A program made the translations under genes and the position numbers. A stretch of 64,000 nt of DNA from Roseiarcus sp963759955 (GTDB taxonomy: Bacteria > Pseudomonadota > Alphaproteobacteria > Rhizobiales > Beijerinckiaceae), in contig CAVXCA010000082.1 of assembly GCA_963759955.1 (NCBI GenBank), positions 1 to 64,000 of the forward strand, written 5' to 3'. The first letter of the stretch is position 1. Every line of letters begins with the position of its first letter. Below, piece after piece: positions 27,953-35,899 of the stretch. Below the pieces are notes generated by a model. That model had not been told where the DNA came from and ran no database searches. It saw only the letters and a program-made list of their open reading frames with translations.

Positions 27953-27980
27953 CCTATGCCCTTTGGCATAGAGGCATAGG
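27953..27980. promoter_or_regulatory. inverted repeat CCTATGCC...GGCATAGG between the kinase and Fnr-family genes
   Basis: Perfect 8-bp arms at 27953-27960 and 27973-27980 flank a second GGCATAG (27965-27971), so the left arm can pair with either. It sits in the 179-bp gap between two divergently transcribed genes, close to their promoters, which suggests an operator for one of the adjacent regulators. No known consensus is matched. Confidence 0.55.
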
Positions 27981-28052
27981 GCGTCTGGCGAATGGCGCCG
28001 AGCGGCGATTTCTGGCATTCATCCTCGGCGCAAAAAAACGCGGAGCCCGGCC

Positions 28053-28781
28053 ATGACCATTGCAATCCATCCTTTAGAGACTGCATTGCGACCGGCCCCC
28101 GATCCGTTCGCGTTCGGCGATCTGGCGGCGATGAAGTTTCCCTACGCCGACGCGGTCGTCGTCTCCTATGCGCCCGGTCAAGAAGTGGTCGGCGAGGGCG
28201 ATCCGACCGAAAACTACTATCTGGTCGTCAGGGGCGTGTTTCGCGCCGTGAAGGTGACCCGCGACGGGCGGCGGCAGATTTTCGCCTTTTATATGCCGGG
28301 CGATATGTGCGGGCTCGAACCGGAGGATACCCACGGCCTGACCATCGAGGCCGTCAATGCCGGGGCGATGGCGACGCTGACCCGCCAGACGTGTCGCGCC
28401 CGCATGGCTCGCGACGCCCAGTTCAACGCCGCCATTTTCGACAACGTGACGCGCGCGTTGACCCACGCCGTCGATCATATGACCATGGTCGGGCGCAGTT
28501 CGGCCGAAGAGCGCCTCGCGTGGTTCTTGTCGATGCTGAGCGCGCGCGCTCCGGGGCGGCGCTCGAGTTCGGTCGAGCTGACGATGCAGCGCCAGGACAT
28601 CGCCGACTATCTCGGCCTCACCATCGAAACCGTCAGCAGAACCTTCACGCACCTGAAGGCGCAGGGCCTCATCGCCTTGCCGACGACTCGCCGCATCGAC
28701 ATCCTCAGGCCCGATCTGCTGGCGCGCCTGGCCTCGGCCGACCGCGACGCGCCGATCTGCGATTACCGCGCCGTTTGCTGA
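28053..28781 (+). CDS. Crp/Fnr-family transcriptional regulator (FixK/FnrN-like)
   Basis: 242 residues: an N-terminal cyclic-nucleotide-binding-fold beta roll (ADAVVVSYAPGQEVVGEGDPTENYYLVVRGVFRAVKVTRDGRRQIFAFYMPGDMCGL) and a C-terminal winged helix MQRQDIADYLGLTIETVSRTFTHLK whose recognition helix carries the E-x-x-S-R pattern that reads TTGA half sites. The N-terminal cysteine cluster of oxygen-labile Fnr/FnrN is absent, so it resembles FixK, which is controlled by its own synthesis. FNR/FixK boxes stand before the stress-protein gene and ccoN within 5 kb downstream, making the cbb3 operon its likely target. ATG follows CGGAG. Confidence 0.88.
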   Translation: MTIAIHPLETALRPAPDPFAFGDLAAMKFPYADAVVVSYAPGQEVVGEGDPTENYYLVVRGVFRAVKVTRDGRRQIFAFYMPGDMCGLEPEDTHGLTIEAVNAGAMATLTRQTCRARMARDAQFNAAIFDNVTRALTHAVDHMTMVGRSSAEERLAWFLSMLSARAPGRRSSSVELTMQRQDIADYLGLTIETVSRTFTHLKAQGLIALPTTRRIDILRPDLLARLASADRDAPICDYRAVC

Positions 28782-28897
28782 AGGCGCTGGGCAAAACCCA
28801 GGCGACGTGAGACGCGCGCCCCTTCCCCCCTAGCGGCACCGCTGTCCGGGGAACCAAAATCGATTGCAGAGCGGGAAGTCTTTGCAACCTCCCCGCG

Positions 28898-29019
28898 TCA
28901 TGGCGAGGCTCGTCCCGGCCATCCCAAGGCGATTGCGCAGCAATCGTCCGCACGCGGCTCCGCCACAAGAAATTTTCGAGATCGGCGTCGTCGGCTCGGC
29001 GTGGATGCCCAGCACAAGG
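28898..29019. repeat. degenerate palindromic repeat pair next to IS copy 1
   Basis: Left half TCATGGCGAGGCTCGTCCCGG and right half GTGGATGCCCAGCACAAGG are diverged versions of the elements at 2998-3106. A copy of the small palindrome (28928-28950, GGCGATTGCGCAGCAATCG) is embedded. The right half is cut by IS copy 1, and its continuation GGGCATGACGCG resumes at 31655, beyond IS copy 2. Confidence 0.65.
28928..28950. repeat. small palindrome GGCGATTGCGCAGCAATCGTCCG
   Basis: Second member of the three-copy palindrome family (others at 2915-2937 and 45383-45405). Here the arms are GATTGC/GCAATC, compensatory changes that keep the hairpin. Confidence 0.7.
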
Positions 29020-29021
29020 CC
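29013..29021 (+). repeat. direct repeat CACAAGGCC, left of the IS pair
   Basis: The nine bases recur at 31647-31655, immediately outside the right end of IS copy 2. Depending on where the terminal repeats are taken to begin (CCACGA/CCTTGG), the direct repeat is 7-9 bp, in the range of IS4-family target duplications. It flanks the two-copy unit as a whole, not each IS. Confidence 0.6.
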
Positions 29022-30291
29022 ACGACTGTCCGGTTCATGATGAGCTCCAGTTTAGGGAGAGCTGCCGAGAGTCGCGCGGCGGCGGTTTTTGCGGTTGCTT
29101 GAGGCAGGTGAAGTCTCTTCGATGCATCAGGTTCGCGCGCACGAGTCGCGTGGTTTCGAGCAGGGTTTGATTGTCTTGCGCCATCTTTCGCAAAAGGCTC
29201 AGCAACAGAAAGGCGATCAGCGCGACGGCGATCTGAATGCGCACGGCGTTCTCGGAGCGGCCTATGAAATGGGTGATTTTCAAGGTTTGCTTCATCACGC
29301 GGAAGAACAATTCGATTTGCCAGCGCCGCTTGTAGAGGTCGGAGATTTCTTTGGCGGGCGCGTCCAGATCGTTGGACAGAATCCGCAACGTCCCCCCGGT
29401 CTCCATCGTCACGACGACCTCGCGCACCGCGCCTTGCATCGGATTCTTGCGGTTTTTAGCCTGACGGCCCGGCAGAAAGCCGGTTCGATCGCTGACGACG
29501 CCCGTTCCCGGCGCGACGGGCATGGATCGGGCCGAAAGGAGCGGCGTGTTCTTCTTGAACCGCGTCACGATGCGGCAGTCCGCCTCGTCGAGCGCGGCCC
29601 ACCAGCCATAATCGTAATAGCCGAGGTCGAAGACATAGGTCGCGCCCGCTTCGATCGGCATCGCTTTGGCCGCGACGATGTCGTTGACCGTGGCCTCGGT
29701 GACCATGTGATAGATCGGGCAGCCCAGATCGGGGTCGTAGACGAAATGCGCCTTGGCGCCGCAGACCTCGGCCGAAAAGCGCGCCCACTGCGTCCCTGCG
29801 CCCGCCAGATGCAGGCTGGTCGAGTCGATCAGCCGCACCGCATCGCCCATCTTGCGGCGCAGGCCGCGCGTCGCCATGCCCAGCATATGCATGAAAAGCC
29901 CGGAGAAAACCCTGGAATCCCGGTCGCGGTTGGCGTCTGCGAAGGTCGAGCGCGCCGGAGCGGCGCCGCCCGCATGATAAAGCCGCGCCTGATGGCTCGC
30001 CATCGACGCTTGGATGTCGCGCAGCGAATGCGCGCCCGACAATTGGCCGAAAAGCAGCGCCAGCAACTGGCGCTTGGTGGTGAAACTGCGCGCCAATGCG
30101 TCGGTCCCGTGCTGCTCCACAAGCCGGTCAAACGAAGACCAGGGAAGCAGTTTCAAAACGTCGCGGAAGACCGTATTCGTATGGGGCACGGCGCTGATCC
30201 TTTTCATGTCCAAGCAAGTCGCCAAACTCTGGAAATGATTAAAATCAACGCCGTGCGCCGGCGCCAGCAAAATCGAACCGGACAGCCTTGG
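29020..30291 (-). mobile_element. IS4-family insertion sequence, copy 1 (1272 bp)
   Basis: Bounded by inverted terminal repeats CCACGACTGTCCGGTTC (left) and the complement of CCAAGGCTGTCCGGTTC (right), 15 of 17 identical. It contains one transposase gene filling almost the whole element. A second copy of identical length follows at 30375. Left flank is the half repeat CACAAGG; right flank is the palindromic repeat at 30292-30374. Confidence 0.9.
29035..30207 (-). CDS. IS4-family transposase, copy 1
   Basis: About 390 residues. The DDE catalytic core is visible: first Asp in VRLIDSTSLHLAG, second Asp in YVFDLGYYDYGWW, and the IS4 signature Y-(2)-R-(3)-E-(6)-K as YKRRWQIELFFRVMKQTLK, which carries the catalytic Glu. 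An N-terminal DUF4372-like segment (MKRISAVPHTNTVFRDVLKLLPW) precedes it. The start at 30207 gives the usual N-terminus; an upstream ATG at 30306 lies outside the terminal repeat and is unlikely. The frame is intact, so the element may be active. It differs from copy 2 mainly in a block near residues 20-70. Confidence 0.92.
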   Translation of the reverse strand: MKRISAVPHTNTVFRDVLKLLPWSSFDRLVEQHGTDALARSFTTKRQLLALLFGQLSGAHSLRDIQASMASHQARLYHAGGAAPARSTFADANRDRDSRVFSGLFMHMLGMATRGLRRKMGDAVRLIDSTSLHLAGAGTQWARFSAEVCGAKAHFVYDPDLGCPIYHMVTEATVNDIVAAKAMPIEAGATYVFDLGYYDYGWWAALDEADCRIVTRFKKNTPLLSARSMPVAPGTGVVSDRTGFLPGRQAKNRKNPMQGAVREVVVTMETGGTLRILSNDLDAPAKEISDLYKRRWQIELFFRVMKQTLKITHFIGRSENAVRIQIAVALIAFLLLSLLRKMAQDNQTLLETTRLVRANLMHRRDFTCLKQPQKPPPRDSRQLSLNWSSS

Positions 30292-30374
30292 GCTTGTCCC
30301 GGCCATCCACGCGGCGCCGCTTCAAGACCTTCAAGGTTGGCTGCGACGGCACGGCGTGGATGGCCGGGACAAGC
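30292..30374. repeat. palindromic repeat pair between the two IS copies
   Basis: Begins GCTTGTCCCGGCCATCCACG and ends GGATGGCCGGGACAAGC, the inverted halves of the element seen at 2998-3106, with the same internal GCGACGGCACGGCG. Both arms are cut at the same base of the motif by the inner ends of IS copies 1 and 2. There is no cargo gene between the IS copies. Confidence 0.8.
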
Positions 30375-31646
30375 CCACGACTGTCCGGTTCATGATGAGC
30401 TCCAGTTTAGGGAGAGCTGCCGAAAGTCGCGCGGCGGCGGTTTTTGCGGTTGCTTGAGGCAGGTGAAGTCTCTTCGATGCATCAGGTTCGCGCGCACGAG
30501 TCGCGTGGTTTCGAGCAGGGTTTGATTGTCTTGCGCCATCTTTCGCAAAAGGCTCAGCAACAGAAAGGCGATCAGCGCGACGGCGATCTGAATGCGCACG
30601 GCGTTCTCGGAGCGGCCTATGAAATGGGTGATTTTCAAGGTTTGCTTCATCACGCGGAAGAACAATTCGATTTGCCAGCGCCGCTTGTAGAGGTCGGAGA
30701 TTTCTTTGGCGGGCGCGTCCAGATCGTTGGACAGAATCCGCAACGTCCCCCCGGTCTCCATCGTCACGACGACCTCGCGCACCGCGCCTTGCATCGGATT
30801 CTTGCGGTTTTTAGCCTGACGGCCCGGCAGAAAGCCGGTTCGATCGCTGACGACGCCCGTTCCCGGCGCGACGGGCATGGATCGGGCCGAAAGGAGCGGC
30901 GTGTTCTTCTTGAACCGCGTCACGATGCGGCAGTCCGCCTCGTCGAGCGCGGCCCACCAGCCATAATCGTAATAGCCGAGGTCGAAGACATAGGTCGCGC
31001 CCGCTTCGATCGGCATCGCTTTGGCCGCGACGATGTCGTTGACCGTGGCCTCGGTGACCATGTGATAGATCGGGCAGCCCAGATCGGGGTCGTAGACGAA
31101 ATGCGCCTTGGCGCCGCAGACCTCGGCCGAAAAGCGCGCCCACTGCGTCCCTGCGCCCGCCAGATGCAGGCTGGTCGAGTCGATCAGCCGCACCGCATCG
31201 CCCATCTTGCGGCGCAGGCCGCGCGTCGCCATGCCCAGCATATGCATGAAAAGCCCGGAGAAAACCCTGGAATCCCGGTCGCGGTTGGCGTCTGCGAAGG
31301 TCGAGCGCGCCGGAGCGGCGCCGCCCGCATGATAAAGCCGCGCCTGATGGCTCGCCATCGACGCTTGGATGTCGCGCAGCGAATGCGAGCCCGACAATTG
31401 ACCGAACAGCAGCACCGACAGCTGCCGCTTGGTCGTGAAACTGCGAACCAGATCGTCGGTCCCGTGCTTCTCCACAAGCCGCTCAAAGACAGACCAGGGA
31501 AGCAGTTTCAAAACGTCGCGGAAGACCGTATTCGCATGGGGCACGGCGCTGATCCTTTTCATGTCCAAGCGAGTCGCCAAACTCTGGAAATGATTAGAAT
31601 CAACGCCGTGCGCCGGCGCCAGCAAAATCGAACCGGACAGCCTTGG
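30375..31646 (-). mobile_element. IS4-family insertion sequence, copy 2 (1272 bp)
   Basis: Same length, orientation and terminal repeats as copy 1. Outside a block at about 31387-31500 the two are almost identical over the whole length. Right flank is CACAAGGCCGGGCATGAC, part of a palindromic repeat half. Confidence 0.9.
30390..31562 (-). CDS. IS4-family transposase, copy 2
   Basis: About 390 residues, with the same DDE residues and YREK signature as copy 1 and an intact frame. Differences from copy 1 cluster near residues 20-70 (for example LPWSVFERLVEKHGTDDLV against LPWSSFDRLVEQHGTDALA), with one change near the C-terminus (PPRDFRQ against PPRDSRQ). The start at 31562 is chosen by the family N-terminus MKRISAVPH. 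Confidence 0.92.
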   Translation of the reverse strand: MKRISAVPHANTVFRDVLKLLPWSVFERLVEKHGTDDLVRSFTTKRQLSVLLFGQLSGSHSLRDIQASMASHQARLYHAGGAAPARSTFADANRDRDSRVFSGLFMHMLGMATRGLRRKMGDAVRLIDSTSLHLAGAGTQWARFSAEVCGAKAHFVYDPDLGCPIYHMVTEATVNDIVAAKAMPIEAGATYVFDLGYYDYGWWAALDEADCRIVTRFKKNTPLLSARSMPVAPGTGVVSDRTGFLPGRQAKNRKNPMQGAVREVVVTMETGGTLRILSNDLDAPAKEISDLYKRRWQIELFFRVMKQTLKITHFIGRSENAVRIQIAVALIAFLLLSLLRKMAQDNQTLLETTRLVRANLMHRRDFTCLKQPQKPPPRDFRQLSLNWSSS

Positions 31647-31655
31647 CACAAGGCC
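31647..31655 (+). repeat. direct repeat CACAAGGCC, right of the IS pair
   Basis: Partner of the nonamer at 29013-29021; see that entry. After it the palindromic-repeat sequence continues as GGGCATGACG, which matches the expected continuation of the half cut on the left side. Confidence 0.6.
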
Positions 31656-31782
31656 GGGCATGACGCGCGGAGGTCGCGCAGACCTCAAGCCGACTCGCGT
31701 TCCGTGCGCATCTTCGTTTCCCCGGACAGCCGTGCGCGAGGGGGGAAGGGGCGCGGCGCCGTCTTGGCGCGGCCGCCTCGAC

Positions 31783-32664
31783 TCAATTGGCGAAGAACAT
31801 CGGCATGCGCGCGAGCGCGAGCGCGGCGCGCGTCGTCCCGCCGTAAATCCATTCGGTCGCGCGCATGTGGCCGTAACCGCCGAGCACCAAGATCGACGCG
31901 CCGAACTGATCGGCTTCCTCCGCGAGCACCGTCGCGACGTCGCGACCGCGGCTGTGGGCGCGTTTGGTTTCGATGGGGATTTCGTGGCGCCCCATGTATC
32001 GCGCGATGCTTGCGCAAGGGTCCACGGCGTCGCTGAAAGCGCTGTCTTCGGCGTCGACGGTGACGAATCGGGTCAGGCGCGCCTGCCGCAACAGCGGCAG
32101 CGCCTCGCGTAGCGCGCGCGTCGCCTCGCGGCTGCCGTTCCAGGCGACCAGCGCGCGTTGGGGAATGGAGCGGAACGAATAGCCGGCGGGAACGACCAGC
32201 ACCGGTCGGCCCGAATCGAACAGGCAGCTTTCAAAAAACGCCCGCTCGATGTCGCCGCCGCCGTCGGACGACCAGCCGAGCACGGTGATGTCGGCGCTGC
32301 GGGCGTGACGCGCGCAGATGTCGCCGACCTCCTGCTCGAAAGCGTCGACGCGGCGCAGCTCGTTGCGCGAACTCAGCTTGCTGTAAATCGCCTTGAGCCG
32401 CCTTTCCGACTGCTCCGCCTCTTCGCTCGCTTGGCGCTGCGCGTGGATCCAGGCTTCGGGAACCTTCGCGGTGGCCAACGACATCGGATAGAACGGCACC
32501 AGCCCGAACATCAGCCCCGTCAAATGCGCGCCGAACGCCGAGCACAGCATGTCGGCGTAGATAAGCGCGTGGATGGCGGCGTCCGTTTCGTCTTGCGGCA
32601 CAAGCACGTCCCGGAATCCGCCCGCCGCGCAAACCTTCGTAATCGCCAAATCAACGGCCGCCAT
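31783..32664 (-). CDS. tandem-domain universal stress protein
   Basis: 293 residues holding two UspA-like domains. The first (FRDVLVPQDETDAAIHALIYADML) lacks the ATP-binding glycine loop; the second (RALVAWNGSREATRALREALPLL, ending GASILVLGGYGHMRATEWIYGGTTR) has the G-x2-G-x9-G-(S/T) loop of ATP-binding Usp proteins. Two-domain Usps are often induced by oxygen limitation in alphaproteobacteria. A perfect FNR-type box TTGACATAAGTCAA is centred about 100 bp upstream of the ATG, and the gene is divergent from the cbb3 operon, fitting joint microaerobic control. The ATG follows GGAGAG. Confidence 0.9.
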   Translation of the reverse strand: MAAVDLAITKVCAAGGFRDVLVPQDETDAAIHALIYADMLCSAFGAHLTGLMFGLVPFYPMSLATAKVPEAWIHAQRQASEEAEQSERRLKAIYSKLSSRNELRRVDAFEQEVGDICARHARSADITVLGWSSDGGGDIERAFFESCLFDSGRPVLVVPAGYSFRSIPQRALVAWNGSREATRALREALPLLRQARLTRFVTVDAEDSAFSDAVDPCASIARYMGRHEIPIETKRAHSRGRDVATVLAEEADQFGASILVLGGYGHMRATEWIYGGTTRAALALARMPMFFAN

Positions 32665-32757
32665 GGCCCAAACTCTCCAGGAAACTGTCGCGCCGCCGCC
32701 CGGATCGCTTTCGCGGCGCCGCTTGGTCGGAAGCTAGGCGCACGCCGCGGAAGGCTG

Positions 32758-32771
32758 TTGACATAAGTCAA
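32758..32771. promoter_or_regulatory. FNR/FixK box upstream of the universal stress gene
   Basis: TTGACATAAGTCAA matches TTGA-N6-TCAA perfectly with symmetrical flanks. Placement about 100 bp before the usp ATG is consistent with a class II activator site and a leader of roughly 60 nt. Likely reader: the Crp/Fnr-family protein at 28053-28781. Confidence 0.8.
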
Positions 32772-32841
32772 GCTGGCCGAATCGCGTTCGCCTCGCCGAT
32801 CGTCCGCCGGCGCTGGGCGCGCGACGCCGAGTCGAGCCGTC

Positions 32842-32855
32842 TTGACCTAAAGCAA
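32842..32855. promoter_or_regulatory. imperfect FNR/FixK-like box
   Basis: TTGACCTAAAGCAA keeps one perfect half site and three of four bases in the other. It lies 71 bp further from the usp gene than the perfect box. Weak evidence by itself. Confidence 0.4.
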
Positions 32856-32951
32856 GCCCGCCGCCCCCCGCGCCTGGGCGCTGCGGCCCCGTCGCGGCCC
32901 GCCGCGCGCGCTCGCGAAATTGCAAGGCGCCCGATCCCCGGCAACGTCGCC

Positions 32952-32984
32952 CGCGCTGCGACAAGACGTCCTCGCGCTGCGACA
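32952..32984 (+). repeat. 12-bp direct repeat CGCGCTGCGACA, 21-bp period
   Basis: Two exact copies start at 32952 and 32973, two helical turns apart, in the 640-bp gap between usp and ccoN. This spacing places both on the same face of the helix, as in tandem operator sites. Nothing identifies the binding protein. The rest of the gap (32665-33302) holds the FNR boxes and no gene. Confidence 0.55.
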
Positions 32985-33224
32985 CACGGTCACATCGCGT
33001 CGTCCCGGCGCAGCGCCGCGGTGAGGCTTAGGCGCTTGGAAAGCCCGGGAAAACCGGGCCTAACGTCTCTTCGGGCCGCATCCGAAGCCATGGCGGCGCG
33101 CGCTCCGGGTCTGGGCTTGCTCTTTGGGGGGGCTAGACGCGCGCTTGCGCCAACGGTTAAAGCGCTACGGTCGAGGCGCATTCGTCGAGCGGGGGGTCGA
33201 ACCGACGAAAGGCGAAGCGCGCTA

Positions 33225-33238
33225 TTGATTTAAATCAA
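33225..33238. promoter_or_regulatory. FNR/FixK box upstream of ccoN
   Basis: TTGATTTAAATCAA is a perfect anaerobox (TTGAT-N4-ATCAA). Its centre lies about 71 bp before the ccoN ATG, fitting a class II position at -41.5 and a leader of about 30 nt. It should place the cbb3 operon under FixK/Fnr-type control. Confidence 0.88.
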
Positions 33239-33302
33239 GTTACGCGGAAGCTGTTCGTCCACGTTACGGGCGAAATTTCGCTAACGGTCCAGGGGGTTCC
33301 AT

Positions 33303-34952
33303 ATGCAGGCGGTCACGACGAGAAAGTCGATGCGCGGCGGCGAAGTCAGTTTAATCGCTGTCTTGGCCATCGTAGCGTTGGCGTGCCTCTACATCGCAGC
33401 CAAGACGATCGAGCCGGCCTTCGCTTTTCACATGGCGCTCGGCGTCATTGCGAGCGCGGCGGGCATTTTCGCTATCTTCCAGCGCTACTCGGGCCGGGCG
33501 GCCGAAATGCCGCCGCTCGAAATCGACGGCAAGCCCAATTATAATATGGGGCCTGTTAAATTCACGACCATCATGGCCCTGTTCTGGGGCGTGGCGGGCA
33601 TGACGGTCGGCATCTACATCGCCTTCGAGCTCGCCTATCCCTGGCTCAACATCGCCCCCTGGTTCAACTTCGGCCGCTTGCGGCCGCTGCACACCTCGGC
33701 GGTGATCTTCGCCTTCGGCGGCAACGTGTTGCTCGCGACTTCGCTCTATGTCGTGCAGCGCACCAGCCGCGCCCGGCTCGCGGGCGATCTCGCGCCGTGG
33801 TTCGTCGTGCTCGGCTACAACATGTTCATCGTGCTCGCCGGGACGGGCTACCTGCTCGGCATCACCGAGAGCAAGGAATACGCCGAGCCGGAATGGTACG
33901 TCGATCTGTGGCTGACCGTCGTCTGGGTCGTCTATCTCCTGGTGTTCCTGGCCACGTTGTGGCGCCGCAAGGAGCCGCACATCTACGTCGCCAACTGGTT
34001 CTATCTCTCCTTCATCATCACGATCGCGATGTTGCATCTCGGCAACAACGCGACGATCCCGATCTCGCCGTTCTCGTCGAAGTCGGTCATCCTGTGGAGC
34101 GGCGTGCAGGACGCGATGTTCCAGTGGTGGTACGGCCATAATGCGGTCGGCTTCTTCCTCACCGCCGCGTTCCTCGGCGTCATGTACTACTTCGTGCCGA
34201 AGCGGGCGGAGCGGCCGGTGTATTCCTACCGGCTGTCGATCGTTCACTTCTGGGCGCTGATCTTCCTCTACATCTGGGCGGGCCCGCACCATCTGCACTA
34301 CACGGCTCTTCCGGAATGGACGCAGACGCTCGGCATGACTTTCTCGATCATGCTGTGGATGCCCTCATGGGGCGGCATGATCAACGGCCTGCTGACCTTG
34401 TCGGGCGCTTGGGACAAGCTGCGCACCGATCCGGTCCTGCGCATGCTGGTGGTGTCGGTCGCCTTCTACGGCATGTCGACCTTCGAAGGTCCGGCGATGT
34501 CGATCAAGACGGTCAACTCGCTGTCGCACTACACCGACTGGACCGTCGGCCACGTCCACTCCGGCGCGCTCGGCTGGGTCGCGTTCGTCTCGTTCGGCGC
34601 GATCTACTGCCTGGTTCCCTGGCTGTGGAACAAGCGGGAACTCTATTCGACCCGCTTGGTCAACTGGCACTTCTGGATCGCGACTCTCGGCATCGTGCTG
34701 TACATCACCTCGATGTGGGTGTCGGGCATCCTTCAGGGCCTGATGTGGCGGTCGTATACCCCGCAAGGTTATCTCGAATATTCGTTCATCGAGACCGTCG
34801 CGGCGATGCATCCCTTCTATGTCATCCGTGCGCTCGGCGGCGTCCTGTTCATCACCGGCTATCTGCTGATGATCTACAACGTCTGGATGACGATCCGCGT
34901 GGGTGAGGAAGCAGCTGCTTCCGCCCAACCTTCCCTCCAGCCCGCCGAATGA
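33303..34952 (+). CDS. ccoN: cbb3-type cytochrome c oxidase subunit I
   Basis: 549 residues, the catalytic haem b/haem b3-CuB subunit of the high-affinity terminal oxidase in the inner membrane. About twelve transmembrane helices are visible; the haem and CuB ligand histidines lie in PLHTSAVIFAFGGN, WYGHNAVGFFLTAAFLGVMYYFVPK, WAGPHHLHYTALP and HYTDWTVGHVHSGALGWV. Length is typical (about 540). ATG is preceded by AGGGGG. First gene of ccoNOQPGHIS, behind a perfect FNR/FixK box, so expression is expected under low oxygen. Confidence 0.97.
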   Translation: MQAVTTRKSMRGGEVSLIAVLAIVALACLYIAAKTIEPAFAFHMALGVIASAAGIFAIFQRYSGRAAEMPPLEIDGKPNYNMGPVKFTTIMALFWGVAGMTVGIYIAFELAYPWLNIAPWFNFGRLRPLHTSAVIFAFGGNVLLATSLYVVQRTSRARLAGDLAPWFVVLGYNMFIVLAGTGYLLGITESKEYAEPEWYVDLWLTVVWVVYLLVFLATLWRRKEPHIYVANWFYLSFIITIAMLHLGNNATIPISPFSSKSVILWSGVQDAMFQWWYGHNAVGFFLTAAFLGVMYYFVPKRAERPVYSYRLSIVHFWALIFLYIWAGPHHLHYTALPEWTQTLGMTFSIMLWMPSWGGMINGLLTLSGAWDKLRTDPVLRMLVVSVAFYGMSTFEGPAMSIKTVNSLSHYTDWTVGHVHSGALGWVAFVSFGAIYCLVPWLWNKRELYSTRLVNWHFWIATLGIVLYITSMWVSGILQGLMWRSYTPQGYLEYSFIETVAAMHPFYVIRALGGVLFITGYLLMIYNVWMTIRVGEEAAASAQPSLQPAE

Positions 34953-34963
34953 GGAACTGAGCC

Positions 34964-35728
34964 ATGAGCAGCGGGACGCAAACTCCCAATACCGCGGGTA
35001 TCTTCGCCAAGCACCATGTCTTGGAGAAGAACCCCATTCTCCTGGCGATCGCCATCCTGATCGTCGTCGCAATCGGCGGCCTCGTGCAGATCGTGCCTCT
35101 GTTCTATCTGCAGGGCACGGTCGAGAAGGTCGAGGGCGTGCGGCCCTACACGCCGCTCGAGCTCGCCGGGCGCGACATTTACATCCGCGAGGGTTGCTAT
35201 CTCTGCCACAGCCAAATGATCCGTTCGCTGCGCGACGAAGTGGAGCGCTACGGCCATTATTCGCTGGCGGCGGAAAGTATGTACGACCATCCGTTCCAGT
35301 GGGGTTCGAAGCGCAATGGCCCCGATCTGGCGCGCGTCGGTCTGAAGTACACCGACACTTGGCAGATCGCGCATCTCAAGGATCCGCGTTCGGTCGTGCC
35401 GCAATCGATCATGCCGACCTACGCCTTCCTCGCGAATACGCCGCTCGACTCGCGCGAGATCGTCGACGTCATGCGCGCCAACCGGATCGCCGGCGTTCCC
35501 TATACGGACGAGATGATGGCCAAGGCCGACTCCGATCTGAAGACGCAGGTCAATCCCGACAGCCCGGATGCGGCGGCGTTCCAAAAGCGCTACCCGAAGG
35601 CGCAACTGCGCAAGTTCGATGCGGAAACCTCCACATTGACCGAGGCGGACGCGCTGGTTGCCTATCTGCAGATGCTCGGCACGCTGGTCGACTTCAAACT
35701 CTATGACGACAAGGCCAACCTGCGCTGA
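34964..35728 (+). CDS. ccoO: cbb3-type cytochrome c oxidase subunit II
   Basis: 254 residues: one N-terminal membrane anchor (LLAIAILIVVAIGGLVQIVPLFYL) and a periplasmic monohaem cytochrome c domain with CYLCHSQ as the haem c attachment site and a distal Met in SIMPTYAFL. It passes electrons to CcoN. It follows ccoN by 11 bp with a GAGGAACTGAGCC ribosome site. Confidence 0.97.
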   Translation: MSSGTQTPNTAGIFAKHHVLEKNPILLAIAILIVVAIGGLVQIVPLFYLQGTVEKVEGVRPYTPLELAGRDIYIREGCYLCHSQMIRSLRDEVERYGHYSLAAESMYDHPFQWGSKRNGPDLARVGLKYTDTWQIAHLKDPRSVVPQSIMPTYAFLANTPLDSREIVDVMRANRIAGVPYTDEMMAKADSDLKTQVNPDSPDAAAFQKRYPKAQLRKFDAETSTLTEADALVAYLQMLGTLVDFKLYDDKANLR

Positions 35729-35740
35729 GGGGGGACGGTC

Positions 35741-35896
35741 ATGGGTTCAACGTATGAAATGCTGGCGCAATTCGCGCTGTCCTGGGGAATGATCTATTGC
35801 TTTGCATTGTTCCTGGGGGTGCTGGTCTATGCGTTTTGGCCGGCAAATGGCAAAAATTTCAATGATGCGGCCCATATGCCGCTGCGCGAGGATTGA
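35741..35896 (+). CDS. ccoQ: cbb3-type oxidase small subunit CcoQ
   Basis: A 51-residue protein between ccoO and ccoP: MGSTYEMLAQFALSWGMIYC followed by FALFLGVLVYAFWPANGKNF and a short charged tail. One transmembrane helix and the [AFW]WPxNK/GK-type juxtamembrane motif are typical of CcoQ/FixQ, which stabilises the oxidase and its association with CcoP. Ribosome site GAGGGGGGAC precedes the ATG. Position and motif make the assignment secure. Confidence 0.93.
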   Translation: MGSTYEMLAQFALSWGMIYCFALFLGVLVYAFWPANGKNFNDAAHMPLRED

Positions 35897-35899
35897 GCG

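Noticed and set aside
29020..31646. Composite transposon carrying an accessory gene
   Set aside because: The 83 bp between the IS copies hold only a palindromic repeat; there is no cargo gene.
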